Positions 1 to 8,883 of a stretch of DNA of 64,000 nucleotides are shown here, piece by piece. Both the position numbers and the translations under genes were made by a program. This DNA comes from an uncultured Ruminococcus sp. Lineage in GTDB: Bacteria > Bacillota > Clostridia > Oscillospirales > Acutalibacteraceae. The stretch spans positions 1 to 64,000 of the forward strand of contig CACZYF010000003.1 in the NCBI GenBank assembly GCA_902785355.1, given 5' to 3'. Numbering within the stretch: the first letter of the stretch is position 1; each line of letters begins with the position of its first letter. The notes beneath the pieces were generated by a model. The model searched no databases and was not told the origin of the DNA. It saw only the letters and a program-made list of their open reading frames with translations.

Positions 1-132
1 AACCGGATATGCCTACCGAGTACAGCGAACGACGACGACAACACAGCTATGCGGAATATTACACAATAAATGTTAAAGTGTTTTAATGAATATTAGTATG
101 AATCAGCAATGTAGATAAAGATCATATAAATC

Positions 133-163
133 AAAAAGCTGCCGGACGAATCCGACAGCTTTA
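133..163 (-). terminator. Terminator of the toxin-antitoxin operon
   Basis: Read on the minus strand this is a roughly 10-bp stem closed by a TTCG tetraloop and followed by a run of T. It lies 70 bp after the toxin stop. A nearly identical hairpin sits at 875-908 on the other side of the toxin-antitoxin pair. Bases 1-132 show no gene or site that I recognise. Confidence 0.75.
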
Positions 164-233
164 GGTATTGTGCTTGGTGTACAAAAAAGATTGTTTCCGC
201 TCAAAATCCGTACAGTTTTGAATCCTCGAAGCG

Positions 234-560
234 TTAAGCATTCATTTCGTTTAGAATATTATTCATATTTCGTCTGCCGTAAATAATCCTCAAAATGTGA
301 ATACATTCGTCGATCTCGTTCAATCTATAATAAAGCAAATAATTTGATATTGGTATCTTCCTGATACCTTTCTGTGTGATAAACTCGTTCTCGACCAATG
401 AACCGCATTTCGGAAAATGTCTTATTTCTGAAATTGCCTTTTCCATCTTCTTCATAAAAGCTGACGCCGCATTTGGGTTATCAAGCGTATCGTTCATATA
501 ATGAAGAATCTCATCAAAATCCTTCTCGGCTTCACGGGTAAATGAATAATTATAAGCCAT
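234..560 (-). CDS. RelE/ParE-family toxin
   Basis: A 108-residue protein of the size of RelE/ParE toxins. It opens with the family pattern of a Tyr/Phe-rich strand and two helices (FTREAEKDFDEILHYM), has the central 'FPKCGS' turn, and ends in the strand 'YLLYYRLNEIDECIHILRIIYGRR', which carries the basic and aromatic residues used by RelE toxins on ribosome-bound mRNA. ParE toxins with the same fold act on gyrase instead, so the target is not settled. The gene follows the antitoxin with an 11-bp overlap, which fits translational coupling. The family call is firm; the target is inference. Confidence 0.85.
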   Translation of the reverse strand: MAYNYSFTREAEKDFDEILHYMNDTLDNPNAASAFMKKMEKAISEIRHFPKCGSLVENEFITQKGIRKIPISNYLLYYRLNEIDECIHILRIIYGRRNMNNILNEMNA

Positions 561-810
561 ATTTCAATCTCATTTCCTGCATTACTTCATCACCGGAACG
601 TGTATTTCCCTTTTCTGAATCCTCAATTCCTTTTGCGAGCGCAGCAGCTTCATACAGCTTATTCATTGTTCTTTCAAAGTACTCGATATCCATAACCACT
701 AATCTGCCGTAGCCGTTCTTGGTTACAAAAACAGGACCATTTTCCTCACTGCAAAGAGCCTCAATTTTCACAGTATCTTTTAAATCTCTCATAGGAACGA
801 TTCGCATCAT
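550..810 (-). CDS. Phd/YefM-family antitoxin
   Basis: An 86-residue protein starting 'MRIVPMRDLKDT' and continuing 'GPVFVTKNGYGRLVVMDIEYFE', the N-terminal DNA-binding and dimerisation fold of Phd/YefM antitoxins. The charged C-terminal part would wrap the toxin. It is the first gene of the pair and overlaps the toxin start. Two adjacent ATG codons are possible starts (810 and 807); 807 has the better distance to the GAGGTG Shine-Dalgarno site. Antitoxins of this family bind their own promoter, and a perfect palindrome covers the promoter upstream. Confidence 0.85.
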   Translation of the reverse strand: MMRIVPMRDLKDTVKIEALCSEENGPVFVTKNGYGRLVVMDIEYFERTMNKLYEAAALAKGIEDSEKGNTRSGDEVMQEMRLKYGL

Positions 811-825
811 ATCACCTCATTTGTA

Positions 826-864
826 TTGTGGCTATATTATACACTAAATATAGCCACAAGTCAA
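826..864 (-). promoter_or_regulatory. Autoregulated promoter and operator of the toxin-antitoxin operon
   Basis: On the minus strand TTGACT (859-864) and TATAAT (836-841) are separated by 17 bp, a near-consensus sigma-A promoter. A perfect 11-bp inverted repeat (TTGTGGCTATA at 826-836, TATAGCCACAA at 849-859) with a 12-bp spacer overlaps the -10 box, the spacer and the edge of the -35 box. Antitoxin binding here would block RNA polymerase. The sites are read directly; repression by the antitoxin is inference from the family. Confidence 0.8.
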
Positions 865-874
865 TAATAAAGCA

Positions 875-908
875 GAAAAAAGCTGCCGAACGAATCCGAC
901 AGCTTTCG
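875..908 (-). terminator. Terminator downstream of tRNA-Gln
   Basis: A minus-strand hairpin with a stem of about 10 bp, a TTCG loop and a run of six T. It starts a few bases after the tRNA 3' end. It differs at one position from the hairpin at 133-163 over about 30 bases. Confidence 0.8.
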
Positions 909-912
909 ATAT

Positions 913-987
913 TGGCTGGGAAGGCGGGGTTCGAACCCACGAATGACGGAGTCAAAGTCCGTTGCCTTACCGCTTGGCTACTTCCCA
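913..987 (-). tRNA. tRNA-Gln (anticodon UUG)
   Basis: The full cloverleaf can be drawn: acceptor TGGGAAG paired with CTTCCCA, discriminator G, anticodon stem ACGGA/TCCGT with loop CTTTGAC giving anticodon TTG, and a T arm with TTCGAAC. The 3' CCA is encoded (913-915). A strong promoter lies directly upstream and a terminator downstream, so this is a single-gene transcript. Confidence 0.96.
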
Positions 988-998
988 GCGACAGCTAT

Positions 999-1026
999 AG
1001 TATAACATAATTTTTGATTATGTCAA
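999..1026 (-). promoter_or_regulatory. Promoter of tRNA-Gln
   Basis: Minus strand TTGACA (1021-1026), a 16-bp spacer and TATACT (999-1004), ending 11 bp before the tRNA 5' end. This spacing fits a transcript that starts just upstream of the mature tRNA. Confidence 0.75.
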
Positions 1027-1105
1027 GCGAGAATCATCAGGATTTCTCGGCAAGAAATCGCGCTTTGCGCGCATTTCGCATAGCCATCGCCTGTTTCTGC
1101 GCAGT

Positions 1106-1134
1106 AAAAAAGAGGCGGAGTCATCCCCGCCTCT
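1106..1134 (-). terminator. Terminator after clpE
   Basis: Minus-strand stem GAGGCGG/CCGCCTC with a short loop and six T, 12 bases beyond the clpE stop. It closes the long minus-strand gene run that begins at 10.6 kb. Confidence 0.85.
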
Positions 1135-1145
1135 CGTATTATGTA

Positions 1146-3479
1146 TCAGATAGTTTCGATCGTCAGCTTCTCTCCGTCGGATGACAGAGCGATCGCGGAG
1201 ATGCCCCCTTCTCCGTGGAGGATCATCTGCTCGGTGATCATGTCCTCGACCTCTTTGCGAATAAGGTTGCGCAGATCGCGCGCGCCGGACTGACCGTTGC
1301 AGGATTTCTCGGCAAGATACTTGCACGCTGACTCGTCAAAGCGGAAGGTGATCCCCTTCTCACGTAAGGTATCGACATATTCAGAGAGCATAAGATCGGC
1401 GATCTTGACAAAATCGTCGGCAGTAAGGCTCTTGAAGGCGATGATCTCATCCACACGGGCGATGAACTCGGGGCGCAGAAACTCGCGCAAGCCCTTCATC
1501 ACGCGCTCGTGCTCGATATTCTCGGTACTCTTGGCAAAGCCGAGCGAGTTCTCAACACGATTGGAACCGGCGTTTGAGGTCATTACGATAACGGTGTTGG
1601 AAAAGTCGACCGTTCTGCCGTGAGCGTCGGTCAGCTTGCCTTCATCGAGAATCTGGAGCAGAATATTCATGACGTCGGGATGCGCCTTCTCGATCTCGTC
1701 AAACAGCAGTACCGAATACGGTCTGCGGCGCACCTTCTCGGTCACCTGGCCTGCCTCGTCATAGCCTACATAGCCGGGTGGCGATCCGATGATCTTGCTG
1801 ACGGAGTGCTTCTCCATAAACTCGGACATATCCAGACGGATCAGCGTCTCGGGCGTATCAAACAGCTCCTGAGAAAGCACCTTGACCAGCTCAGTCTTGC
1901 CGACGCCGGTCGGTCCGACAAAGATGAAGGACGCGGGACGGCGGCGGGGCGAGATCTGAACGCGGGAGCGCTTGATCGCCTTTGCGAGGGCGTTGACCGC
2001 TTCATCCTGTCCGATGATCTTTTTCCTGAGGTGTTCCTCGATATCCTTGAGCTTCAAAAGCTCGTTCTCACGAACGCGGGACTGCGGGATACCCGTCCAA
2101 AGCTCGATGACGTTCGCCAGGTCGACCTCGGTCACCTCAGCGGTGAGGGTCGCTTCATCAAAACCGTTGAGGTGCTCGTCAACACGGGCAAGCTCGGACG
2201 TCACGGTCGCCAACGCCTCATAATCGATGGTTTCTTCGGACGAGAGCGCTTCTTTATTCGCCTGCAGCGCCTTCTTCTCGTCGATCAAGTCCTCGTACTG
2301 CTCGCGCTCCTTGTTGCGTAAGGAAGCGCAGGCGCAAGCTTCGTCGAGCAGGTCGATCGCCTTATCGGGCAGAAAACGATCGGTGATATAGCGCTCGGAG
2401 AACACTGCCGCCTTGCGGACGATATCCTCCCCTACCCTGACGTTATGATGCTTCTCGTAATATTCCTTGATACCGTTGAGGATATCGATAGTGTCGCCTA
2501 TACTCGGCTCCGCCACCTTGACGGGCTGGAAACGGCGTTCCAAAGCGGAATCCTTCTCAATATACTTGCGGTATTCATTGAAGGTCGTCGCGCCGATAAC
2601 CTGGATCTCGCCGCGGGACAAAGCGGGCTTCAGAATATTCGCGGCGTTCATCGTACCTTCGCTGTCACCGCCGCCGACCAGGTTATGTACCTCGTCGATG
2701 AACAGGATGATATTGCCGGCTTCCTTGACCTCCTTGGTCAAGCCCTTGATACGGCTCTCATACTGACCGCGGAACTGGGTACCGGCGATCAGTGCGGTAA
2801 GGTCAAGAAGCTGGATCTCCTTATCCTTGAGACGGTGAGGAACCTTGCCCTGCGCGATACGCAGCGCCAGTCCCTCGGCGATAGCGGTCTTTCCGACGCC
2901 GGGCTCACCGATCAGGCAGGGGTTGTTCTTGGTACGGCGGGACAGGATCTGGATGACGCGCTCGATCTCCTTATCTCTTCCGACAACATTATCGATCTTG
3001 CCGGTACGAGCCTTATGGGTCAGATCCTCGCAGTAGAGTCCGATATGCTTACGGTTCTTCTGCTTCTTCTCCTTACCCTGCTTTTTATCGGTGCCGTTCG
3101 ACTGCGGCTTCTGAGCGCCGCCGAACATGTTGAAAAAATTCGGGAACGACGGTGCGCCGCCGGGGGTGAATTTATCATCGTCGTCATCATCTCCGTCGTC
3201 GGAGGGAGCGAGCTCAGCGGACTCGTTGGTCAATCCCATGCTCTGGGCAAGCTCGGACATATCACCCATATCTCCCATGTTCTCCATGATGGAATCCATC
3301 TGCTCCTGAACGTTCTCAAGATCATCGGGAGAGATGCCCATCTTCTGAATGATATCCTCAACGGGCTTGATACCCAGCTCTTTCGCACAGAGCAGGCAGT
3401 AGCCGCGCGGCTGGCTGTCGTTCTTGTTGCTGGATACAAACACCACTGCGGGGCGTTTATTACATCTGGAACAAATCAT
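1146..3479 (-). CDS. clpE: ClpE-like AAA+ unfoldase (Clp ATPase)
   Basis: A 777-residue Hsp100 ATPase that would unfold substrates for ClpP. A four-cysteine zinc finger (C3, C6, C28, C31) replaces the double Clp-N repeat, which marks ClpE rather than ClpC. It is followed by an acidic, low-complexity linker (an Asp run near residue 95-102) to about residue 150. The first AAA domain has Walker A GEPGVGKT near residue 191 and Walker B FIDEVH. A short middle coiled coil follows, then a second AAA domain with GPTGVGKT and LFDEIEKAH. The start has an AAAGGAG site. It lies 21 bp after pgsA and is probably co-transcribed. No CtsR-like operator is visible in that gap. Confidence 0.9.
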   Translation of the reverse strand: MICSRCNKRPAVVFVSSNKNDSQPRGYCLLCAKELGIKPVEDIIQKMGISPDDLENVQEQMDSIMENMGDMGDMSELAQSMGLTNESAELAPSDDGDDDDDDKFTPGGAPSFPNFFNMFGGAQKPQSNGTDKKQGKEKKQKNRKHIGLYCEDLTHKARTGKIDNVVGRDKEIERVIQILSRRTKNNPCLIGEPGVGKTAIAEGLALRIAQGKVPHRLKDKEIQLLDLTALIAGTQFRGQYESRIKGLTKEVKEAGNIILFIDEVHNLVGGGDSEGTMNAANILKPALSRGEIQVIGATTFNEYRKYIEKDSALERRFQPVKVAEPSIGDTIDILNGIKEYYEKHHNVRVGEDIVRKAAVFSERYITDRFLPDKAIDLLDEACACASLRNKEREQYEDLIDEKKALQANKEALSSEETIDYEALATVTSELARVDEHLNGFDEATLTAEVTEVDLANVIELWTGIPQSRVRENELLKLKDIEEHLRKKIIGQDEAVNALAKAIKRSRVQISPRRRPASFIFVGPTGVGKTELVKVLSQELFDTPETLIRLDMSEFMEKHSVSKIIGSPPGYVGYDEAGQVTEKVRRRPYSVLLFDEIEKAHPDVMNILLQILDEGKLTDAHGRTVDFSNTVIVMTSNAGSNRVENSLGFAKSTENIEHERVMKGLREFLRPEFIARVDEIIAFKSLTADDFVKIADLMLSEYVDTLREKGITFRFDESACKYLAEKSCNGQSGARDLRNLIRKEVEDMITEQMILHGEGGISAIALSSDGEKLTIETI

Positions 3480-3500
3480 GTAAACACTCCTTTATTGTAT

Positions 3501-4142
3501 TTACTGTTTATCGGTAATGGAAGCCTGTACCGATCCCTGATCGGATTCGGATTCCTTCAGCTGTCTCAGGATCTTGAAGAAAATGATCGCGTAATTGATA
3601 AGCGAGAAAATCATCATACCCGCCGTTACGCCGAGAACTGCAAGCGAAAGGGTCTCGTTATGATAATCAAAAATCGCCATCAACACAACCATGCCGACCG
3701 ATATATAGAACATAAACGTGCTCAACTTGCCATACCATGATGACTTGGGCGGAATAACGCCCTTATTGATAATCAGCGTTCCGCCGATGATCATGAGGAT
3801 ATCCTTTAATACCATAATAATCATCAAAGGGAGCACGTACGGCTCTATCAATATCATACAGATACCCACCGCGATCAATGTCAGCTTATCGGCAAGAGGA
3901 TCGAGCACCTTACCGAGCTCGCTCTCCTGATGGAACTTGCGGGCGATCATTCCGTCAAAGAAATCCGATATTCCGGACAGCGCAATGATCACGATCGCGG
4001 GGATATAGTTCCCGGTAATATATTTCGCCGCGATAAAGAACGCGACAAACGGGGTGATCAGGACGATCCGAGCAAATGAAATCGCGTTGGGAATCGTCAT
4101 CAGATCCTTACTGATTACTTCGTTTTTACTTTCTTTCTTCAT
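3501..4142 (-). CDS. pgsA: CDP-diacylglycerol-glycerol-3-phosphate 3-phosphatidyltransferase
   Basis: Makes phosphatidylglycerol phosphate, the committed step to phosphatidylglycerol and cardiolipin. The CDP-alcohol phosphotransferase signature is present: 'SDFFDGMIAR', then 'ELGKVLDPLADK', giving the expected DG-AR-G-D-D order. Several membrane helices follow, as expected for this integral membrane family. I prefer the ATG at 4142 because AGAGGT lies eight bases before it; the ATG at 4160 would add six residues without a good ribosome site. The length of 213 residues is a little above the usual 180-200, mostly in a charged C-terminal tail. Confidence 0.92.
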   Translation of the reverse strand: MKKESKNEVISKDLMTIPNAISFARIVLITPFVAFFIAAKYITGNYIPAIVIIALSGISDFFDGMIARKFHQESELGKVLDPLADKLTLIAVGICMILIEPYVLPLMIIMVLKDILMIIGGTLIINKGVIPPKSSWYGKLSTFMFYISVGMVVLMAIFDYHNETLSLAVLGVTAGMMIFSLINYAIIFFKILRQLKESESDQGSVQASITDKQ

Positions 4143-4186
4143 AATCTGAACCTCTGACATCCGGTCTCATCGATCAAGAAACATCA

Positions 4187-4882
4187 TTACGACAATCCGA
4201 TCGCTTTGAGAACGGTTGTGAATATATTACCACTGTAAAAGTGATAAAATATGAATGAATTGTAAATTGTTCTTTCATTAAGCCAATCGGGACCCGACTG
4301 CATATAAGGCAGAAGCAGTCTGAGCAGATACGCGAGCAGGCTAACCAATAAAAATGCGTCGACAACGCCAATCACGCCGCCGAGGAGTCGATTGATCCCG
4401 CGAAGCCCCGGCAGATCAAACACATGCGCCAGCGGCTTTGAGATAATCAAGCGGAACAGGATCATCAGCAGCAGAAAAAGCACTGCCGTCGCCAGAGCGG
4501 TGAGGATACCGATCGCAACGGGTTTGACCGCTTCACTGACAGCATTACATACAGCGGTAGGATCCTTTGCGGATGCAGCGAACGCAGACAGATCGATGTC
4601 AGCGCCCTTCATCATAGCGCCGAGCCATGAGGGGATCGAATCGACAGCACCCTTGACGTTTCCGGTAACAAGCGTAGAAAATGCCGATACGACCGCTTTA
4701 TCGATCTCCGGTCTGACAAAGGTCTGATACAGCCATGCTGACATCAGCTTTCCCAAAGGGGCCGCGAGCGCATAAGCGATCAAGACGGAAATGAACCGCG
4801 CAATTGACCGTGCCGCGCCGCGATATGCGCTCACAATAATCAGTATGAGAAATATCGCGGCCATTATCACGTCATATATCAT
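4187..4882 (-). CDS. CvpA-family-like membrane protein
   Basis: A 231-residue membrane protein with an N-terminal helix pair 'MIYDVIMAAIFLILIIVSAYRG', a long amphipathic middle part, two further helices around 'LLLMILFRLIISK', and 'LPGLRGINRLLGGVIGVVDAFLLV', which resembles the conserved Gly-rich segment of the CvpA/colicin V production family. The open frame runs upstream to 5050 but overlaps the preceding gene; the ATG at 4882, seven bases after that gene's stop, is the sensible start. The molecular role is not known. It sits between a DUF5711-like gene and pgsA. Confidence 0.75.
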   Translation of the reverse strand: MIYDVIMAAIFLILIIVSAYRGAARSIARFISVLIAYALAAPLGKLMSAWLYQTFVRPEIDKAVVSAFSTLVTGNVKGAVDSIPSWLGAMMKGADIDLSAFAASAKDPTAVCNAVSEAVKPVAIGILTALATAVLFLLLMILFRLIISKPLAHVFDLPGLRGINRLLGGVIGVVDAFLLVSLLAYLLRLLLPYMQSGPDWLNERTIYNSFIFYHFYSGNIFTTVLKAIGLS

Positions 4883-4889
4883 ACGAGCC

Positions 4890-6398
4890 TCACAGACGGA
4901 TCGAGTCGATATAGCCCGTACACAACACGTAGGCGTCGGAACCGGTATATAAAACGACGGTATGCGGGTCGGAACGAAGCTCCTTCTCGGAGATCTGTTT
5001 GCCGTCCTTTGAGTACAGAAGCACCGAATCACCGGTAAGCAGCGCCACACGACCTTTATAAGTTGAAAGATCCGTGATCTTCTCGTCTATATGGAAGCTC
5101 TTATCGGCTCTGCCGGAAGAATTGAACGTTACGATATCGCAGTTTCTGCCGTCGCCGGAGCCGGACAGGGAAATCGTAAAGGTATCGGTATCGGTGTTGA
5201 TATCATACGCGGTCATCGACTTGCCCTCATAATCGATCGTTTCCATATTTCCGTTGCCGGTATTGATCACGTAAGCGGCAGAACGGCCCACAGCCGCAAC
5301 GCTGTGATCGTTCATATAACACACATCATAGATGATATTGTTTTCGATCTGCTCCAGATACAGCGGCGTATCCTTAGTGAAATCCAGCACATACAGAGCG
5401 GCGATATCCATACCCTCGGACGCGGATAATCCGGATACGACAGCCTGTCTGCCGGTATTGCTCAGGGTCACGGAGGTAACATAGTAATCCGCAAAAGAAT
5501 ACGCGAAGATCTGATCATCGTCCTCGTTAAATACGTAAAGCTTACTCAGATAACCGCCGTTCTGCGTTACCAGCGCGTAAACGCCGGAATCGGTTATATC
5601 GGCAACCATGATATTATCCTTCGCTTCGAGTGTGCGGACGTTATGCTCTGCGTCAATCACCTGATAGCCTGTTCCGCCGAGATTATAAACCAGCGTTTGT
5701 TTCTTTCCGGAGACCAATACAGGATTGATAAACGAATGAGGCGACGTAAAAACGACCCTGCCGTAGTTATTCAGCTCTTGGGTCTTTGTATCGGAGGAAT
5801 AACAGATATTAATCCCTTTACCGTAGAAATCGCCCGGACTGACGCTTTCACCGCTGATATCCAGCGGAAAGCGCTCGTCGCTGTTACGATTCAGCACACC
5901 ATAGTTAAAAAAATTCGTGATACTCTGCAGAGAGAAGCGCGCGGGATTGGAAATCACGAAAACCACCGCGAACAGCAGAAGAACAATCACCGCGGCGGCG
6001 ATGATACGCCTTTTATGAATCTTGACGAAGCTGTTCTTAGGTGCAGAAGACTCGTCGGAGGCTGACGCATTATCTCTAAGCGAATCGGGATCGCGGTCGT
6101 CTGTATGAACGGCGTTATGGTTGTTTTTCCGCTGTTTTTTCATCAGCTTCTCGAGCCTTTTGGCATTCTTTTCTTTCAGGCGCCGATCCTTTTCAAGCTG
6201 TTTTTCCCGCTTCTTTCGCTCACGGAGCAGTTCTTTCTCTGAGGGAGTCTTTTCTTTCTTAGGCTTTTTCTCCTTCTCAGGCTTCGGATTATTTTTAATG
6301 TTATTCGGTTTTTCTTTCTGCTTTGGCTGCTTTTGAAGCTTCTCGATCACCTTAGTAGCTTCTATATCATCAGCAAAGCGCCTTCCTTGTCTTTCCAT
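4890..6398 (-). CDS. DUF5711-like membrane-anchored beta-propeller protein
   Basis: A 502-residue protein in three parts. Residues 1-130 are very rich in Lys and Glu and probably cytoplasmic. A single membrane helix follows (IIAAAVIVLLLFAVVFVIS). The extracellular part of about 340 residues has repeated short blades such as 'KLYVFNEDDDQIFAYS' and 'AALYVLDFTKDTPLY', which look like a PQQ/WD-type beta-propeller and match the DUF5711 pattern I recall. Function unknown. The start has an AGGTGAG site. The downstream CvpA-like gene starts seven bases after the stop, so the two are likely co-expressed. Confidence 0.65.
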   Translation of the reverse strand: MERQGRRFADDIEATKVIEKLQKQPKQKEKPNNIKNNPKPEKEKKPKKEKTPSEKELLRERKKREKQLEKDRRLKEKNAKRLEKLMKKQRKNNHNAVHTDDRDPDSLRDNASASDESSAPKNSFVKIHKRRIIAAAVIVLLLFAVVFVISNPARFSLQSITNFFNYGVLNRNSDERFPLDISGESVSPGDFYGKGINICYSSDTKTQELNNYGRVVFTSPHSFINPVLVSGKKQTLVYNLGGTGYQVIDAEHNVRTLEAKDNIMVADITDSGVYALVTQNGGYLSKLYVFNEDDDQIFAYSFADYYVTSVTLSNTGRQAVVSGLSASEGMDIAALYVLDFTKDTPLYLEQIENNIIYDVCYMNDHSVAAVGRSAAYVINTGNGNMETIDYEGKSMTAYDINTDTDTFTISLSGSGDGRNCDIVTFNSSGRADKSFHIDEKITDLSTYKGRVALLTGDSVLLYSKDGKQISEKELRSDPHTVVLYTGSDAYVLCTGYIDSIRL

Positions 6399-6479
6399 AT
6401 TCTCACCTGAATCAAAGATTGTGGGTTATTGATTGGTTGAACCTGCCGTAATTTCAGGGATTATTGAAACGGCAGTGTA

Positions 6480-7217
6480 TCAATAGAATACTTTATTCAA
6501 ATACAGTCCGCACGCGGGAGCGGTACCGCCCGCTCTGCCGCGATCCTCCGCCGCAATGATCTCAGGCAAAGCCCCCTGCGGGATGCGCCCCTGACCGATC
6601 GCGAGCAGCGTACCGACCATGATACGCACCATATTATAAAGGAATCCGTCGGCGGCAACCGTAAAGGTCACCAGATCGCCTTCCCGCTCAACACGGAAAT
6701 ACTGCACCGTTCGGGTAAAATCGCCCTTCTCGCGCTTATCGAGGGTACAGAAAGAGGTGAAATCATGCGATCCGACAAACGCCTGTGCCTCACGGTTGAG
6801 CATATCGACGTCCATATCATAACGGTAATGGAGCGCCAGTCCGTTGAGGAACGGATTGCGAACGCGGCTGTTCCACACCTTGTAGACATATTCCTTGCCC
6901 TTGCAGGAATAACGGGCATGAAAGTCGTCGGGAACATCTACGACGCCGAACACCGCGACATCATCCGGAAGATAGCGGTTCATCGCAAGCATCAGATGAT
7001 CGTTCGTGATCGGATGTCTGAGTTTCAAGGACACGCAGTACATGTTGGCGTGAACGCCGCTGTCGGTACGGGAACAGCCCTTGATATCGGGGCGTTCGCC
7101 GATGATCTGAAACAGCGCGTCCTGAAAGACCTCCTGCACGGTCACGGCGTTGCTCTGTATCTGCCAGCCGTGGAGGTTCTTGCCGCAATATGCAAGAGTT
7201 AACAGTATATTTCTCAT
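6480..7217 (-). CDS. truA: tRNA pseudouridine(38-40) synthase TruA
   Basis: A 245-residue enzyme that isomerises uridines 38-40 in the tRNA anticodon stem. The catalytic loop 'CSRTDSGVHA' is present with the nucleophile Asp at residue 52. The C-terminal 'FLYNMVRIMVGTLL' is the typical second signature. It overlaps ecfT by the four bases ATGA. The ecfA1-ecfA2-ecfT-truA order is common in Firmicutes. Confidence 0.95.
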   Translation of the reverse strand: MRNILLTLAYCGKNLHGWQIQSNAVTVQEVFQDALFQIIGERPDIKGCSRTDSGVHANMYCVSLKLRHPITNDHLMLAMNRYLPDDVAVFGVVDVPDDFHARYSCKGKEYVYKVWNSRVRNPFLNGLALHYRYDMDVDMLNREAQAFVGSHDFTSFCTLDKREKGDFTRTVQYFRVEREGDLVTFTVAADGFLYNMVRIMVGTLLAIGQGRIPQGALPEIIAAEDRGRAGGTAPACGLYLNKVFY

Positions 7218-8023
7218 AGTATATGACCCATAAAAACATCCAGCAGAACAATTCCGGCTATCAGCACAATACCCAGCGCAATCGCAACAGCGTCACGCTT
7301 TGACATATGGAGCTGCTTCATACGGGTTCTGCCGTCGCCGCCTCTGTAGCAGCGACATTCCATCGCGACCGCCAGCTCATATGCGCGGCGAAACGCGGAA
7401 ACAAACAGCGGCACCAGTACGGGTACCATCGCGCGGATACGCGAAAAGAGGCTGCCGCTCTCCATATCCGCGCCGCGGGCTTTCTGCGCCGCCATGATCT
7501 TATCGGTTTCCTCCAATAAGGTCGGCACAAAACGCAGGGCGATCGTCATCATCATCGCGATCTCATGCACCTTGATATGAAAGACGGTCAGCGGCTTCAT
7601 CAGCCGTTCCAGAGCGTCGGTCAGATCGGTCGGAGATGTGGTGAAGGTCAGCACGGAGCTTAAGAGTATCAGGCAAACGATCCTTACACAGACGAAAACG
7701 GCGTTATGGATGCCTGCCCAGGTAACCTTGATGATCCACCACTGAAAGATCGGCTCGCCTGTTCCGTAAAACAGGTTCAAGATCGAAGTGATAAGTACGA
7801 TGACGATAATCACCTTGAGGCTCTTGAGGTACATTTTAAGCGGTACCTTCGTCATCAATACGATAGCGAATACCGAGGCGCCCATCAAGGCGAGGGCATA
7901 ATAATTGAACGTGCAGAAAACCAGCACGATATAAGCGATCAGGCTGATAATCTTGACGCGGGGATCAAGACGATGTATCAGCGAATCGGTCGGGAAGTAC
8001 TGTCCGAGCGTGATATCTCTCAT
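7214..8023 (-). CDS. ecfT: ECF transporter transmembrane component EcfT
   Basis: A 269-residue integral membrane protein that couples the two ATPases to exchangeable vitamin-binding S components. It has several membrane helices, 'RFVPTLLEETDKIMAAQKARGAD' with the first Ala-Arg-Gly coupling motif, and a second basic segment near 'ECRCYRGGDGRTRM'. Four-base overlaps with ecfA2 and truA indicate one operon. The folT S component at 26.3 kb is a plausible client. Confidence 0.93.
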   Translation of the reverse strand: MRDITLGQYFPTDSLIHRLDPRVKIISLIAYIVLVFCTFNYYALALMGASVFAIVLMTKVPLKMYLKSLKVIIVIVLITSILNLFYGTGEPIFQWWIIKVTWAGIHNAVFVCVRIVCLILLSSVLTFTTSPTDLTDALERLMKPLTVFHIKVHEIAMMMTIALRFVPTLLEETDKIMAAQKARGADMESGSLFSRIRAMVPVLVPLFVSAFRRAYELAVAMECRCYRGGDGRTRMKQLHMSKRDAVAIALGIVLIAGIVLLDVFMGHIL

Positions 8024-8883
8024 AGACGTCCCTCCCTCTTCAAATACTCGGTGATCTCTTCGACCGCCTTTTCCACGGTCAGGGTACCTTTTTCAAGCGG
8101 TACGCCGGCAGCGGAAAGCGAATCGACGATCGAGGTGATCTGCGGCACGCGGAGTCCCATTGCGCGCAGCTTCTCTCCCTGTGAAAAGACCTTTTGGGTC
8201 GTATCGAACATTTCGAGATGAGCGTGATTCATGACCAGCGCCTTGTCGCAGACCGTCGCCACATCCTCCATCGAGTGGGAGACCAGCAGAACGGTGTTGC
8301 CGCGCTGTTCATGATAGCGATAGATCTGGGTCAGCAGAACGTCCCTGCCCAAGGGGTCGAGACCCGCGCAGGGCTCATCGAGGATCAGGATATCGGGATC
8401 CATGGCGATCACACCCGCGATCGCGGCGCGGCGCTTCTCTCCGCCCGAAAGATCGAAGGGAGATTTCTCAAGCAGCTCGGGCTTGAGTCCGACGAAGTTC
8501 GCAGCGTCGATAACGCGCTTCCTGACCTCGTCGGGGCTGAGTCCCATATTCATCGGGCCGAAGGCGATATCCTTCTCGACCGTTTCTTCAAACAGCTGAT
8601 ACTCGGGATACTGGAACACCAGTCCCACCTTAAAGCGGATCCTTCGTATCTCCTTGGGCTTCTCCCAAATATCCGCGCCGTCAAGCAGAACCGCTCCCGA
8701 GGTGGGACGGATCAGCCCGTTGAGCATCTGCACCAGCGTAGATTTACCGGAACCGGTATGTCCGATAATGCCGACAAAATCACCCTTCTCAACAGAAAAG
8801 CTGACATGATCGACCGCTGTATTTTCAAAGGGTGTGCCCTGTGAATAGACGTATGACAGCTCCTGTACCTGTAACAGACTCAC
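8020..8883 (-). CDS. ecfA2: ECF transporter ATPase EcfA2
   Basis: A 287-residue ABC ATPase with Walker A GHTGSGKS, signature LSGGEKRR, Walker B 'DILILDEPCAGLDP' and switch His in 'LLVSHSMED'. The open frame extends to 8913, but the real start is the GTG at 8883: it overlaps the ecfA1 stop as GTGA and has GGGAGGTG eight bases upstream. Pairs with EcfA1 as the motor of group II vitamin transporters. The Q-loop 'VFQYPEYQLF' is typical of EcfA. Confidence 0.93.
   Translation of the reverse strand: MSLLQVQELSYVYSQGTPFENTAVDHVSFSVEKGDFVGIIGHTGSGKSTLVQMLNGLIRPTSGAVLLDGADIWEKPKEIRRIRFKVGLVFQYPEYQLFEETVEKDIAFGPMNMGLSPDEVRKRVIDAANFVGLKPELLEKSPFDLSGGEKRRAAIAGVIAMDPDILILDEPCAGLDPLGRDVLLTQIYRYHEQRGNTVLLVSHSMEDVATVCDKALVMNHAHLEMFDTTQKVFSQGEKLRAMGLRVPQITSIVDSLSAAGVPLEKGTLTVEKAVEEITEYLKREGRL

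Noticed and set aside
2445..3740. 431-codon plus-strand open frame opposite clpE and pgsA
   Set aside because: It is the antisense of clpE in a frame kept open by codon bias, has no ribosome site, and the minus-strand protein has full ClpE motifs. The same holds for 1620-2321 and for 40652-42277 opposite typA.
4883..5050. Longer start of the CvpA-like protein
   Set aside because: The extra 56 residues are Arg/Pro/Cys-rich, overlap the previous gene and lack a ribosome site.
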